A stretch of 5,836 bases of DNA, taken from the NCBI GenBank assembly GCA_023402915.1, contig JAEYFO010000298.1, positions 1-5,836 of the forward strand, read 5' to 3'. The notes under the pieces are model-generated. The model made no database searches and was not told the origin of the DNA. It saw only the letters and a list, made by a program, of their open reading frames with translations. The translations under genes and the position numbers were made by a program. Shown piece after piece: positions 1-5,602 of the stretch. The first letter of the stretch is position 1, and each line of letters starts with the position of its first letter. The stretch comes from Bacillota bacterium (GTDB lineage: Bacteria > Bacillota > Clostridia > Christensenellales > CALWSW01).

Positions 1-15
1 TTTTCAAGGCTTTGA

Positions 16-104
16 TGGCGGAAGCGGTGGGATTCGAACCCACGTGCCCTTGCGGACAACTGCATTTCGAGTGCAGCTCGTTACAACCACTTCGATACGC
101 TTCC
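16..104 (-). tRNA. tRNA-Ser, anticodon CGA (with encoded CCA)
   Basis: Reads UCG serine codons. On the minus strand a perfect 7-bp acceptor stem is visible (GGAAGCG at 104-98 with CGCTTCC at 26-20), followed by discriminator G at 19 and an encoded CCA at 18-16. The anticodon arm is CTGCA-CTCGAAA-TGCAG, giving anticodon CGA. The long variable arm typical of class II tRNAs is present (TGTCC, GCAA loop, GGGCA), and the T arm is GTGGG-TTCGAAT-CCCAC. Without CCA it is 86 nt, normal for tRNA-Ser. The serine identity rests on anticodon, long variable arm and G discriminator together. Only a poor -10-like TATTTA lies directly upstream, with no matching -35, so it is probably transcribed from the promoter at 204-232 or by read-through from tadA. 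No terminator is visible in the 15 nt left downstream. Confidence 0.97.
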
Positions 105-138
105 GTGCATAAATATTCACTTTTTAGAACTAATCACA

Positions 139-181
139 TGATTTCGAGTCAGCCCCGTTATGACCACTTCGATACCACTCC
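139..181 (-). pseudogene. Truncated 5' half of a tRNA-Ser(CGA)-like gene
   Basis: On the minus strand this stretch aligns with the 5' half of the intact tRNA-Ser that follows it. A 13-base block (plus-strand ACCACTTCGATAC at 163-175) matches 86-98 exactly, and ATTTCGAGT at 141-149 matches 64-72. It keeps an acceptor-like 5' strand (GGAGTGG), a D arm and the anticodon loop CTCGAAA with anticodon CGA. One base is missing on each side of the anticodon stem relative to the intact copy, and there is one extra C in the D-arm/stem region. No variable arm, T arm or 3' acceptor strand follows, so it cannot fold into a tRNA. It is most simply a decayed tandem duplicate. A functional tRNA-derived RNA cannot be excluded, but nothing positively supports one. 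Confidence 0.75.
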
Positions 182-203
182 ACAGCTGTGATACAGCTTT
201 TTC

Positions 204-232
204 ATTATAGCCGAATTCGCAGGAAAAATCAA
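204..232 (-). promoter_or_regulatory. Sigma-A-like promoter for the tRNA-Ser region
   Basis: On the minus strand TTGATT (232-227) and a perfect TATAAT (209-204) are separated by exactly 17 bp. The -35 box overlaps the tadA stop codon. Transcription would begin near 197, about 16 nt before the 5' end of the truncated tRNA-Ser copy, and run on into the intact tRNA. The first bases of that transcript could form a short hairpin (GCTGT-ATC-ACAGC). I see no terminator between this promoter and the tRNA, or between tadA and the promoter. Confidence 0.7.
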
Positions 233-672
233 GTCCGCCTTGCGGCAAAGAATTGGCGAAGCAGCGCCTCGCACGCTTCCCCCAGCAGGCCGCCCGTCAC
301 GGCGCAGGACGCATCCAGCGCAGCCGGAACGTCCAGCCTGCCGCCCAGCGCGCCCGCCTGCCGGTCCCACGCGCCAAAAACCACCCGGCTCAGCCGGGAA
401 TTGGCAATGGCTCCGGCGCACATGGCGCAGGGTTCCAGCGTCACATAGAGCGTGCAGCCGCTCAGCCGCCAGTCGCCCAGCCGCTTCGCCGCGCCGCGGA
501 TCGCCAGGAGCTCCGCATGGGCCGTCGGATCGTTTTGCCGCTCGCACTGGTTGTGCGCCGCAAACAGCAGCGCGTCTCCCTGAAAGACCGCCGCGCCGAC
601 CGGGATTTCTCCGGCCAAAAACGCCCTGCGCGCCTCTTCCAGCGCCCGGTGCATTCCCTCCTGCGCAATCAT
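229..672 (-). CDS. tadA: tRNA-specific adenosine deaminase TadA
   Basis: Converts adenosine to inosine at wobble position 34 of tRNA-Arg(ACG), letting one tRNA read several CGN codons; cytoplasmic and zinc-dependent. The 147-residue protein has the normal length and the full cytidine/deoxycytidylate-deaminase signature: HAE (His52, catalytic Glu54) and PCAMC (Cys82, Cys85) as zinc ligands and proton shuttle. Pro24-Val25-Gly26, Asn41 and the later FGAWD segment (99-103) are typical of TadA rather than of free-base or nucleoside deaminases. The ATG overlaps the truA stop as ATGA, and AGGGGA lies 6 nt upstream, so translation is probably coupled to truA. It is the last gene of the ecf operon. 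A tRNA-Ser gene beside tadA is, as I recall, also seen in Bacillus subtilis. Confidence 0.94.
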   Translation of the reverse strand: MIAQEGMHRALEEARRAFLAGEIPVGAAVFQGDALLFAAHNQCERQNDPTAHAELLAIRGAAKRLGDWRLSGCTLYVTLEPCAMCAGAIANSRLSRVVFGAWDRQAGALGGRLDVPAALDASCAVTGGLLGEACEALLRQFFAARRT

Positions 673-1454
673 GGCGTTTCCCCTGCTTCTGCGGGATTTT
701 CGCCCAGAACGGGCGCTTGGGGATACTCGACGCTCATGAGCATCAGCCCCTTTGCCGGAGCGGTCGCGCCCGCCCGTTTGCGGTCTTTGGACGCAAGGAT
801 GTCCGCCATGGACTCCGCCGGGTATTTCCCGCGGCCGATCTCAATGAGCGTTCCCGCGATAATGCGCACCATATTATAGAGAAATCCGCTGCCCACCACG
901 TCGTAATAAAGGAGCTGCCCCTCCCGGCTCATTTCGGAGCGGTACAGCGTGCGCACGGTGTTCTCAAGCGTACACTCCACCGCCTTGAACGCTGCAAAGT
1001 CGTGGCTGCCCTCCAGCACTTTGGCCGCGCGGGCCATCGCCTCAAAATCCAGCGCGCCGTGAAGATGCAGCTGGGTGTTGCGACAGAGCGCCGAAGCATG
1101 GATATCGTTGTTGATCGTATAGCGATAGTGCTTCTTTTTGGCGGAAAACCGGGCGTGAAAGCTCTCGTCTGCCTCTTCGCTCTTTCGGATACGGATATCC
1201 GCAGGCAGGCCGGTGTTGAGCGCATAGGCGAACTTTTCCGCGGGCATCCGGGCATTGGTGTCAAAATGCGCCACCTGCCCCAGCGCGTGAACGCCGCTGT
1301 CCGTGCGGCCCGAGCCCTGCACGCAAATTCTCTCCCCCGTCACTTTGAACAGGTTTTCTTCAATGCGCTGCTGAACGGTCATGGCGTTTTCCTGCCGCTG
1401 CCATCCGGCGTAATTCGTTCCGTCGTATTCGACGACAATTCGGATCCGGCGCAC
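669..1454 (-). CDS. truA: tRNA pseudouridine(38-40) synthase TruA
   Basis: Isomerises uridine to pseudouridine at positions 38-40 of the anticodon stem-loop in many tRNAs. The 261-residue protein shows the family landmarks in order: N-terminal EYDGTNYAGWQ (9-19), the catalytic block GRTDSGVHA with Asp52, and the C-terminal block GSGFLYNMVRIIAGT. The start is GTG at 1454. It is preferred because the family begins only a few residues before the EYDGT motif; the codon lies 3 nt after the ecfT stop, with a GGGG ribosome-site core inside the ecfT end. The last roughly 20 residues (after SVEYP) form a tail that looks poorly conserved. Following ecfT is the usual Firmicutes order, but the next gene here is tadA rather than the ribosomal protein genes rplM-rpsI. 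Confidence 0.95.
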   Translation of the reverse strand: MRRIRIVVEYDGTNYAGWQRQENAMTVQQRIEENLFKVTGERICVQGSGRTDSGVHALGQVAHFDTNARMPAEKFAYALNTGLPADIRIRKSEEADESFHARFSAKKKHYRYTINNDIHASALCRNTQLHLHGALDFEAMARAAKVLEGSHDFAAFKAVECTLENTVRTLYRSEMSREGQLLYYDVVGSGFLYNMVRIIAGTLIEIGRGKYPAESMADILASKDRKRAGATAPAKGLMLMSVEYPQAPVLGENPAEAGETP

Positions 1455-1457
1455 GGC

Positions 1458-2255
1458 TCAACCCCACAAAACGACCACGGCAATGAGCGCAGCCATGGCC
1501 AACAGCGCCAGAAAATCGTTTTTGCCCAGCTTGAGCACCCGCATTCTGGTCCGCCCCTCTCCGCCGTGATAGCAGCGGCTCTCCATGGCCATGGCCAGTT
1601 CATCCGCCCGCCGGAACGAGCTGACAAACAGCGGCACCAGCAGCGGGATCATGGCTTTGGCCCGCTCGATGAGCTTGCCCGACTCAAAATCCGCGCCGCG
1701 CGCCATCTGCGCCTTCATGATCTTATCCGCTTCGTCCGTCAGCGTGGGGATGAAACGCAGGGCGATGGACATCATCATGGCCAGCTCATGGGCGGGAAAA
1801 CGGATCACCCGCAGCGGCGACATGAGCCGCTCCAGCCCGTCCGTCAGCGTGATGGGCGACGTGACCAGCATCAGCATACTGGATCCCGCCACCAGAAACG
1901 ACATGCGCAGCGCCATAAAGACCGCGCGGCTCACGCCCTCGGTGGTGAACAGATAAAAATTGTCCCAAAGATAGACCGGCGTTCCTGTTCGGGTGAAGAA
2001 GATATTCAGCAGGAACGTAAAAATCAGGATAAAGCGCAGGGGCTTGAGCGTGCGCAGCAGATAGCGCAGCGGCACTTTGGCCAGCAGGCTCGTTCCCACC
2101 AGCGCCGCCAGCAGGAACAGATAGCCCCAGTAATTGCTCACGAAAAACACCAGCACGATGTATGCCAGCGCAATGAGGATCTTGGCGCGCGGGTCCAGTC
2201 TGTGGACGAGGGAATCGCCCGGATAGTACTGGCCCAGAGTAATATTTTTAAGCAT
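1458..2255 (-). CDS. ecfT: ECF transporter transmembrane (T) component EcfT
   Basis: Membrane scaffold that links the two ATPases to interchangeable substrate-binding S components of energy-coupling-factor vitamin/cofactor importers. The 265-residue protein has the normal length: a short N-terminal segment (GQYYPGDSLVHRLDPRAK), hydrophobic segments around 24-60, 72-88, 105-133 and 155-172, and a last one at 246-264. The two cytoplasmic coupling motifs that contact the ATPases are seen as Ala-Arg-Gly (185-187, in AQMARGADFE) and Ser-Arg-Cys (226-228, in AMESRCY). The second differs from the commoner Ala-Arg-Gly/Cys form only at its first residue. The ATG overlaps the end of ecfA2 by 8 nt, with AGGTGG just upstream as ribosome site. 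No S component is encoded in the window, as expected for the shared group II module. Confidence 0.94.
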   Translation of the reverse strand: MLKNITLGQYYPGDSLVHRLDPRAKILIALAYIVLVFFVSNYWGYLFLLAALVGTSLLAKVPLRYLLRTLKPLRFILIFTFLLNIFFTRTGTPVYLWDNFYLFTTEGVSRAVFMALRMSFLVAGSSMLMLVTSPITLTDGLERLMSPLRVIRFPAHELAMMMSIALRFIPTLTDEADKIMKAQMARGADFESGKLIERAKAMIPLLVPLFVSSFRRADELAMAMESRCYHGGEGRTRMRVLKLGKNDFLALLAMAALIAVVVLWG

Positions 2256-3096
2256 TCTTCCACCTGTTCCTCAAAAATTCATAGAGCTGATCGATCCGGA
2301 ACACTTCCTGCGGAACGGCAAGCCCCCTTGCCCGCAGCGCCGCCGCCAGCTTGGCCGCTTCCGGCACGTCCAGGCCGATCTCCATCAGCTCCTCCGGCCG
2401 GGAGAACACCTCCGCCACCGTGCCCAGCATCCGGAGCCTCCCCTCGCTCATGACGGCCACGCGGTCGGCCAGCCGGGCGATGTCGTCCATGCTGTGGGAC
2501 ACCATGACGATGGTCGTGCCCTCGCTGTTGAGCTTCTTGATGAGGGAAAGGATCTCCTCCCGTCCCCGCGGGTCAAGGCCCGCCATGGGCTCGTCCAGAA
2601 TGAGGATCTTCGGCGCAGTCGCCAAAATGCCCGCCAGCGCCCCGCGGCGCTTCTGGCCGCCGGACAGCTCGAAGGGCGATTTTTCGGCATACTCTTCATA
2701 AGGAAGGCCGACGGTCTCCATCGCGGCGCGCACCAGCGGCTCGATCTCCGCTTCCTTCACGCCCAGATGCTTGGGCGCAAAGGCCACGTCCTTGGCGATG
2801 GTCTCTTCAAAGAGCTGATACTCCGGATACTGGAACAGCATCCCCACCTGACGGCGCACCTCGCGGCGGGTGGACTTGTCCGCAAGGTCGATCCCGTTGA
2901 CGGTCACCCTGCCGCTGGTAGGCTGCAAAAGGCCGTTCATATGCTGGATCAGCGTGGATTTTCCCGAGCCGGTGTGCCCGATCACGCCCAGAAATTCCCC
3001 ATCGTTGACCGTCAGCGACACGTCGTTGACCGCCGTGGATTCCATGACGCTGCCGGGAAGATAGGTATGAGTCAGTTTTTCAAGAACAATCGGCAT
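2248..3096 (-). CDS. ecfA2: ECF transporter ATPase EcfA2
   Basis: Second ATP-binding subunit of the group II ECF energizing module; pairs with EcfA1 under EcfT to drive vitamin/cofactor uptake. Of 282 residues, the ABC motifs are all intact: Walker A GHTGSGKS (40-47), Q-loop Gln89 in FQYPEYQLF, signature LSGGQ (144-148), Walker B ILILDE with catalytic Glu169, and H-loop His201. The EYQLFEETI segment after the Q-loop and the MAGLDPRGR D-loop region are typical of EcfA2 rather than EcfA1. The residues after the signature (KRRGALAG) differ from the MRRVAIAG I remember as common, a conservative oddity. The start ATG lies inside ecfA1, giving a 25-nt overlap; its own ribosome site is weak (GGA 6 nt upstream), so translational coupling is likely. 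Confidence 0.95.
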   Translation of the reverse strand: MPIVLEKLTHTYLPGSVMESTAVNDVSLTVNDGEFLGVIGHTGSGKSTLIQHMNGLLQPTSGRVTVNGIDLADKSTRREVRRQVGMLFQYPEYQLFEETIAKDVAFAPKHLGVKEAEIEPLVRAAMETVGLPYEEYAEKSPFELSGGQKRRGALAGILATAPKILILDEPMAGLDPRGREEILSLIKKLNSEGTTIVMVSHSMDDIARLADRVAVMSEGRLRMLGTVAEVFSRPEELMEIGLDVPEAAKLAAALRARGLAVPQEVFRIDQLYEFLRNRWKNA

Positions 3097-3896
3097 AGTT
3101 CGTCCACGATCTCCTCGTCCGTAATCACGTCTTTGACGGGCACGCCCGCCGCTTTGAGCCGGTGCATCATCTGCACGGAAAGGGGCACGTCCAGCCCCAG
3201 CGCGGAAAGCTCTTCCGAACGGGCAAACACCTCCGCAGGCGTTCCGTCAAAGGCCACCGTTCCATCGTTGACGACGACGATTCGGTCGGCCAGCGCCGCT
3301 TCTTCCATGAAGTGCGTGATCAAAAGGACGGTCATGCCCTCTTCTTTGTTGAGCTTCTGCACCGTTTGCAAAACGTCCCGCCGCCCGGCCGGATCGAGCA
3401 TGGCCGTCGGTTCGTCCAAAATGATGACGTCCGGCTTCATCGCCAGCACGCCCGCGATGGCAATGCGCTGCTTCTGGCCGCCGGAAAGCATGTTGGGCGC
3501 AGCGCCGGCGTATTTTCCCATGCGCACCGTGGCCAGCGCCGCATCGACGCGGCGGCGGATCTCCGCCGGTTCCACGCCCAGGTTTTCCGGCCCAAAGGCC
3601 ACGTCCTCCTCAACGATGGTCGTGACCATCTGGTTGTCGGGATTTTGGAACACCATGCCCGCCTTCTGCCGGATCTTGAGGACGTTGTCCGGATCGGACG
3701 TGTCCATTCCCTCCAAAATCACTTTTCCCTCGGAGGGGATATACAGCGCATTCGTCAGCTTGGCCAGGGTGGATTTCCCCGAGCCGTTGTGCCCGATCAC
3801 GGCAAGAAACTCGCCCTTTTTCACGGACAGCGTCACGCCGGAGAGCGCTTTTTCTCCTTCGTTATAGGCGTACGAAACGCCCTGATATTCGATCAT
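3072..3896 (-). CDS. ecfA1: ECF transporter ATPase EcfA1
   Basis: First ATP-binding subunit of the ECF energizing module and first gene of the five-gene operon. Of 274 residues, visible motifs are Walker A GHNGSGKS (35-42), Q-loop Gln84 in VFQNPDNQMV, signature LSGGQKQR (137-144), Walker B VIILDE with catalytic Glu162, and H-loop His195 in ITHFMEEA. FQNPDNQ together with DEPTAMLDP is characteristic of EcfA1/CbiO1. The start ATG at 3896 has GAGGCGGG 7 nt upstream and sits about 30 nt after the predicted transcription start. In many Firmicutes this gene follows rplQ; here it has its own promoter and follows the terminated mgtE unit. No dedicated substrate-binding gene is nearby, so it likely serves several S components encoded elsewhere. 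Confidence 0.95.
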   Translation of the reverse strand: MIEYQGVSYAYNEGEKALSGVTLSVKKGEFLAVIGHNGSGKSTLAKLTNALYIPSEGKVILEGMDTSDPDNVLKIRQKAGMVFQNPDNQMVTTIVEEDVAFGPENLGVEPAEIRRRVDAALATVRMGKYAGAAPNMLSGGQKQRIAIAGVLAMKPDVIILDEPTAMLDPAGRRDVLQTVQKLNKEEGMTVLLITHFMEEAALADRIVVVNDGTVAFDGTPAEVFARSEELSALGLDVPLSVQMMHRLKAAGVPVKDVITDEEIVDELCRLFLKN

Positions 3897-3934
3897 TGTT
3901 TTACCCGCCTCATCCGTTTGTCATAGCTTTCTAA

Positions 3935-3963
3935 AGAATACAACAATTCCACCCAATGTGCAA
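3935..3963 (-). promoter_or_regulatory. Sigma-A-like promoter of the ecfA1-ecfA2-ecfT-truA-tadA operon
   Basis: On the minus strand TTGCAC (3963-3958) and TATTCT (3940-3935) are separated by exactly 17 bp. Predicted transcription start is near 3928, leaving a short leader of about 30 nt before ecfA1 with no obvious riboswitch. It lies downstream of both mgtE terminators, as expected for an independent unit. One arm of a 15-base direct repeat covers the spacer and part of the -35 box. Confidence 0.7.
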
Positions 3964-3981
3964 GCGTTCCGCCCAATCTGC
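3947..3981 (-). repeat. Direct repeat of 15 bases, 20-bp period, at the ecf promoter
   Basis: Plus-strand 3947-3961 (TTCCACCCAATGTGC) and 3967-3981 (TTCCGCCCAATCTGC) match at 13 of 15 positions, starting exactly 20 bp apart, about two turns of B-DNA. The proximal copy spans the -35/-10 spacer and enters the -35 box; the distal copy lies just upstream of it. This geometry suits a pair of operator half-sites on one DNA face, but no regulator is identified, and chance similarity is possible. Confidence 0.4.
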
Positions 3982-4005
3982 CCGATTTCCCACTGTTTTC
4001 CTTCC

Positions 4006-4040
4006 AAAAAACAGGGCGTTGCTTTCTTGAAGAAGCGCCC
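4006..4040 (-). terminator. Second intrinsic terminator after mgtE
   Basis: On the minus strand GGGCG (4040-4036) pairs with CGCCC (4018-4014). An inner imperfect stem (GCTTCTT against AAGAAAGC) lies between them, followed by TGTTTTTT (4013-4006). It acts as a back-up for the stronger terminator just upstream and isolates mgtE from the ecf operon. Confidence 0.7.
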
Positions 4041-4060
4041 ATCCCGCTGATCTCTCAAAC

Positions 4061-4097
4061 AAAAAGCGCCGCTCCCAGCTTGAGAGCCGACGCTTTT
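4061..4097 (-). terminator. Intrinsic terminator of mgtE
   Basis: Nineteen bases after the mgtE stop, AAAAGCG (4097-4091) pairs with CGCTTTT (4068-4062). The stem is extended by a G-U and a C-G pair, a bulged G and GCTC/GAGC, and the RNA then runs into TTTTTGTTT. Because the stem starts with A and ends with T runs on both sides, it could also stop transcription arriving on the plus strand, although no plus-strand gene is seen. Confidence 0.85.
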
Positions 4098-4115
4098 CGA
4101 TCCGTTTTTGAAAAA

Positions 4116-5450
4116 TCACACGTGCAGCAGCAGACCCGCCACCGTGAAATACACCATCATGGCGCAGGCGTCCACCACCGTCGTCAGCAGCGGCGAAGCC
4201 ATGAGCGCCGGATCCTGCTTGAGCTTTTTGGCCACCATGGGCAAAATGCAGGCGATGGACTTGGCCAGACAGACCGTGACGAGCAGGCTGATGCTGACGG
4301 TCAGCGCGACGAGAAGGTTGTGATAGCGAAGGTAGATATAGGCCGTCTCGATCACGGCCAGCGTGGAGCCGACCACCAGCGCAACGCGAATTTCCTTCCA
4401 CAGCACGCGGAAAAAGTCCTTGACGGTGATCTCGCCCAGCGCCATGCCGCGGATGATGAGCGTGGACGCCTGGGAGCCGCAGTTGCCGCTGGTGTCCATC
4501 AGCATGGGAATGAAGGAAACCAGCAGCGGAATGGCTGCAAACGCTTCTTCATAGTGGGTAATGATGCTGCCCGTGACGATGGAGGAGATCATCAAAAACA
4601 TCAGCCAGACGATCCTCTTGCGCGCATGGGTCAGCACGGACGTGTGCATATAGGAATCCTCGATGGGGGACACGGCCGCCATCAGCTCGAAGTCCTCGGT
4701 GTTTTCCTGCTGGATGACGTCCACGGCGTCGTCGATGGTCACGATGCCCACCAGACGCTTTTCCTGATCCACCACCGGCAGGGTGATCATGTCGTATTTC
4801 TGGAACAGCTGCGCCGTCTGCTCCTGGTCGTCGAGGGTGCTGGCGTAAATGACGTGATCTTCCATGATCTCGCCGACTTTTTCCGCCGGATCGGCCAGCA
4901 GCATTTCGCGAACGGTCACCACGCCCTGAAGGATCCGCGTCTCATTCGTGACGTAGCAGGTGTAGATCGTCTCTTTGTCCACGCCGTTTTTTCGGATGTA
5001 GTCAAAGGCCTGCTGAATGGTCATCGCCCGGTGCAGGTCGATGAACTCCGTGGTCATGATGCTGCCCGTGCTGTCCTCGGGATAGTTGAGCAGGCGGTTG
5101 ATCTGGGCGCGGGTGTCGGGATGCGCCACCCGCAGGAGCCTGCGCACCAGATTGGCCGGCATTTCGCCCGCCAGATCGGCCGCATCGTCGAGGTACATCT
5201 CGTCGATGATATGCCCCAGCTCCTTATCGTTGAGCAGGTTGATGAGCGCCTCCTGGGTCTCGGCCGCCAGATAGGAAAAAACGTCCGCCGCCTCGTCCTT
5301 GGGGAGCAGGCGGAACAGCCGCAAAATGACCTCAGGGTTCTCCACGCCGTCCAGAATCGCCGCCACGTCTACCGCATTGGTGTCCTCCAGCAGCAGCATG
5401 AGCTTTTCGTAATTTTTCTCCTCCAGGAGCTTGACAAGGTTTTCTGCCAT
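4116..5450 (-). CDS. mgtE: Magnesium channel/transporter MgtE
   Basis: Mg2+-gated Mg2+ channel of the inner membrane, homodimeric in characterised members. The 444-residue protein has the family layout: helical N domain (about 1-125), first CBS domain from SIMTTEFIDL (130 on), second CBS domain from IMEDHVIYAS (195 to about 255), the connecting plug helix with SPIEDSYMHTSV (261-272), then five predicted membrane helices between 278 and 442. The MLMDTSGNCGSQAST pore/loop segment (316-330) and QDPALMASPLLTTVVDA (412-428), with Asp413 and Asp427, match the ion-pathway regions of MgtE. Start at 5450 is chosen because GGAAGGGAGG lies 8 nt upstream and MAENLVKLLEE is a natural MgtE beginning; a GTG at 5519 would add 23 unrelated residues without a ribosome site. 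The ribosome site is buried in a terminator-like hairpin, so expression is probably regulated in the leader. It is monocistronic. Confidence 0.95.
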   Translation of the reverse strand: MAENLVKLLEEKNYEKLMLLLEDTNAVDVAAILDGVENPEVILRLFRLLPKDEAADVFSYLAAETQEALINLLNDKELGHIIDEMYLDDAADLAGEMPANLVRRLLRVAHPDTRAQINRLLNYPEDSTGSIMTTEFIDLHRAMTIQQAFDYIRKNGVDKETIYTCYVTNETRILQGVVTVREMLLADPAEKVGEIMEDHVIYASTLDDQEQTAQLFQKYDMITLPVVDQEKRLVGIVTIDDAVDVIQQENTEDFELMAAVSPIEDSYMHTSVLTHARKRIVWLMFLMISSIVTGSIITHYEEAFAAIPLLVSFIPMLMDTSGNCGSQASTLIIRGMALGEITVKDFFRVLWKEIRVALVVGSTLAVIETAYIYLRYHNLLVALTVSISLLVTVCLAKSIACILPMVAKKLKQDPALMASPLLTTVVDACAMMVYFTVAGLLLHV

Positions 5451-5478
5451 AAAAAAAGCCTCCCTTCCTGCGGGCGGC
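5451..5478 (-). terminator. Attenuator hairpin covering the mgtE ribosome site
   Basis: On the minus strand GCCGCCC (5478-5472) pairs with GGGAGGC (5464-5458), six pairs and one G-A mismatch around a 7-nt loop, followed directly by seven T (5457-5451) and then the mgtE ATG. It has the form of an intrinsic terminator placed before the gene. The 3' arm and loop contain the Shine-Dalgarno sequence (GGAAGGGAGG), so the hairpin could stop transcription, block initiation, or both. Confidence 0.65.
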
Positions 5479-5506
5479 TCTTTCGGCTTGGAAAACGACG
5501 CTGTTT

Positions 5507-5602
5507 TCACGTAAAACACACGGAAAAACAGACCCGATCCATGGAACGCGCCCGCCTGTATTCAGTTCTCCGCTTTCGCTCAGGATACGGTCCTGCGTCC
5601 AT
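5507..5602 (-). CDS. Possible 31-codon leader peptide upstream of mgtE
   Basis: An ATG at 5602 has AAAAAGGA ending 9 nt upstream, a usable ribosome site, and opens a frame of 31 codons ending with TGA at 5507, inside the mgtE leader. The peptide begins MDAGPYPERKRRTEYRRAR: an Asp/Pro/Glu-containing start followed by an Arg/Lys cluster, and it ends in a Cys/Phe-rich tail. From memory, enteric MgtL has the same general order (acidic/proline-rich, then arginines) and controls mgtA in response to low Mg2+. Several Arg codons here are types (AGA, AGG, CGA) that are uncommon in the neighbouring genes. The frame runs through the branched helix and the antiterminator segment, so translation would affect folding. 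It could equally be a chance frame in a structured RNA. Confidence 0.3.
   Translation of the reverse strand: MDAGPYPERKRRTEYRRARSMDRVCFSVCFT

Noticed and set aside
1..15. Short inverted repeat (TCAA/TTGA) after the tRNA
   Set aside because: Only four pairs, no T run on the minus strand, and the window ends here; not enough to call a terminator.
139..181. tRNA fragment read as an attachment site of an integrated element
   Set aside because: Integration into tRNA genes normally duplicates the 3' part; here the 5' half is retained. No integrase or other mobile-element gene is present, and the two copies are only about 35 bp apart.
185..202. Plus-strand hairpin GCTGT-GAT-ACAGC followed by five T, terminator-like
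   Set aside because: There is no plus-strand gene for it to end. On the minus strand the A/T run is on the wrong side, so it is not a terminator for tadA.
240..2453. Very long open frame on the plus strand (737 codons), with others at 2494-3867, 3162-3926 and 4080-5627
   Set aside because: They lie antisense to tadA, truA, ecfT, ecfA2, ecfA1 and mgtE, whose products have intact catalytic motifs. The plus-strand translations are low-complexity Arg/His/Pro/Gln-rich sequences typical of G+C-rich antisense shadows.
5451..5519. Upstream GTG start for mgtE adding 23 residues
   Set aside because: No ribosome site precedes 5519. The added residues do not resemble an MgtE N-terminus, whereas 5450 has an excellent GGAAGGGAGG site.
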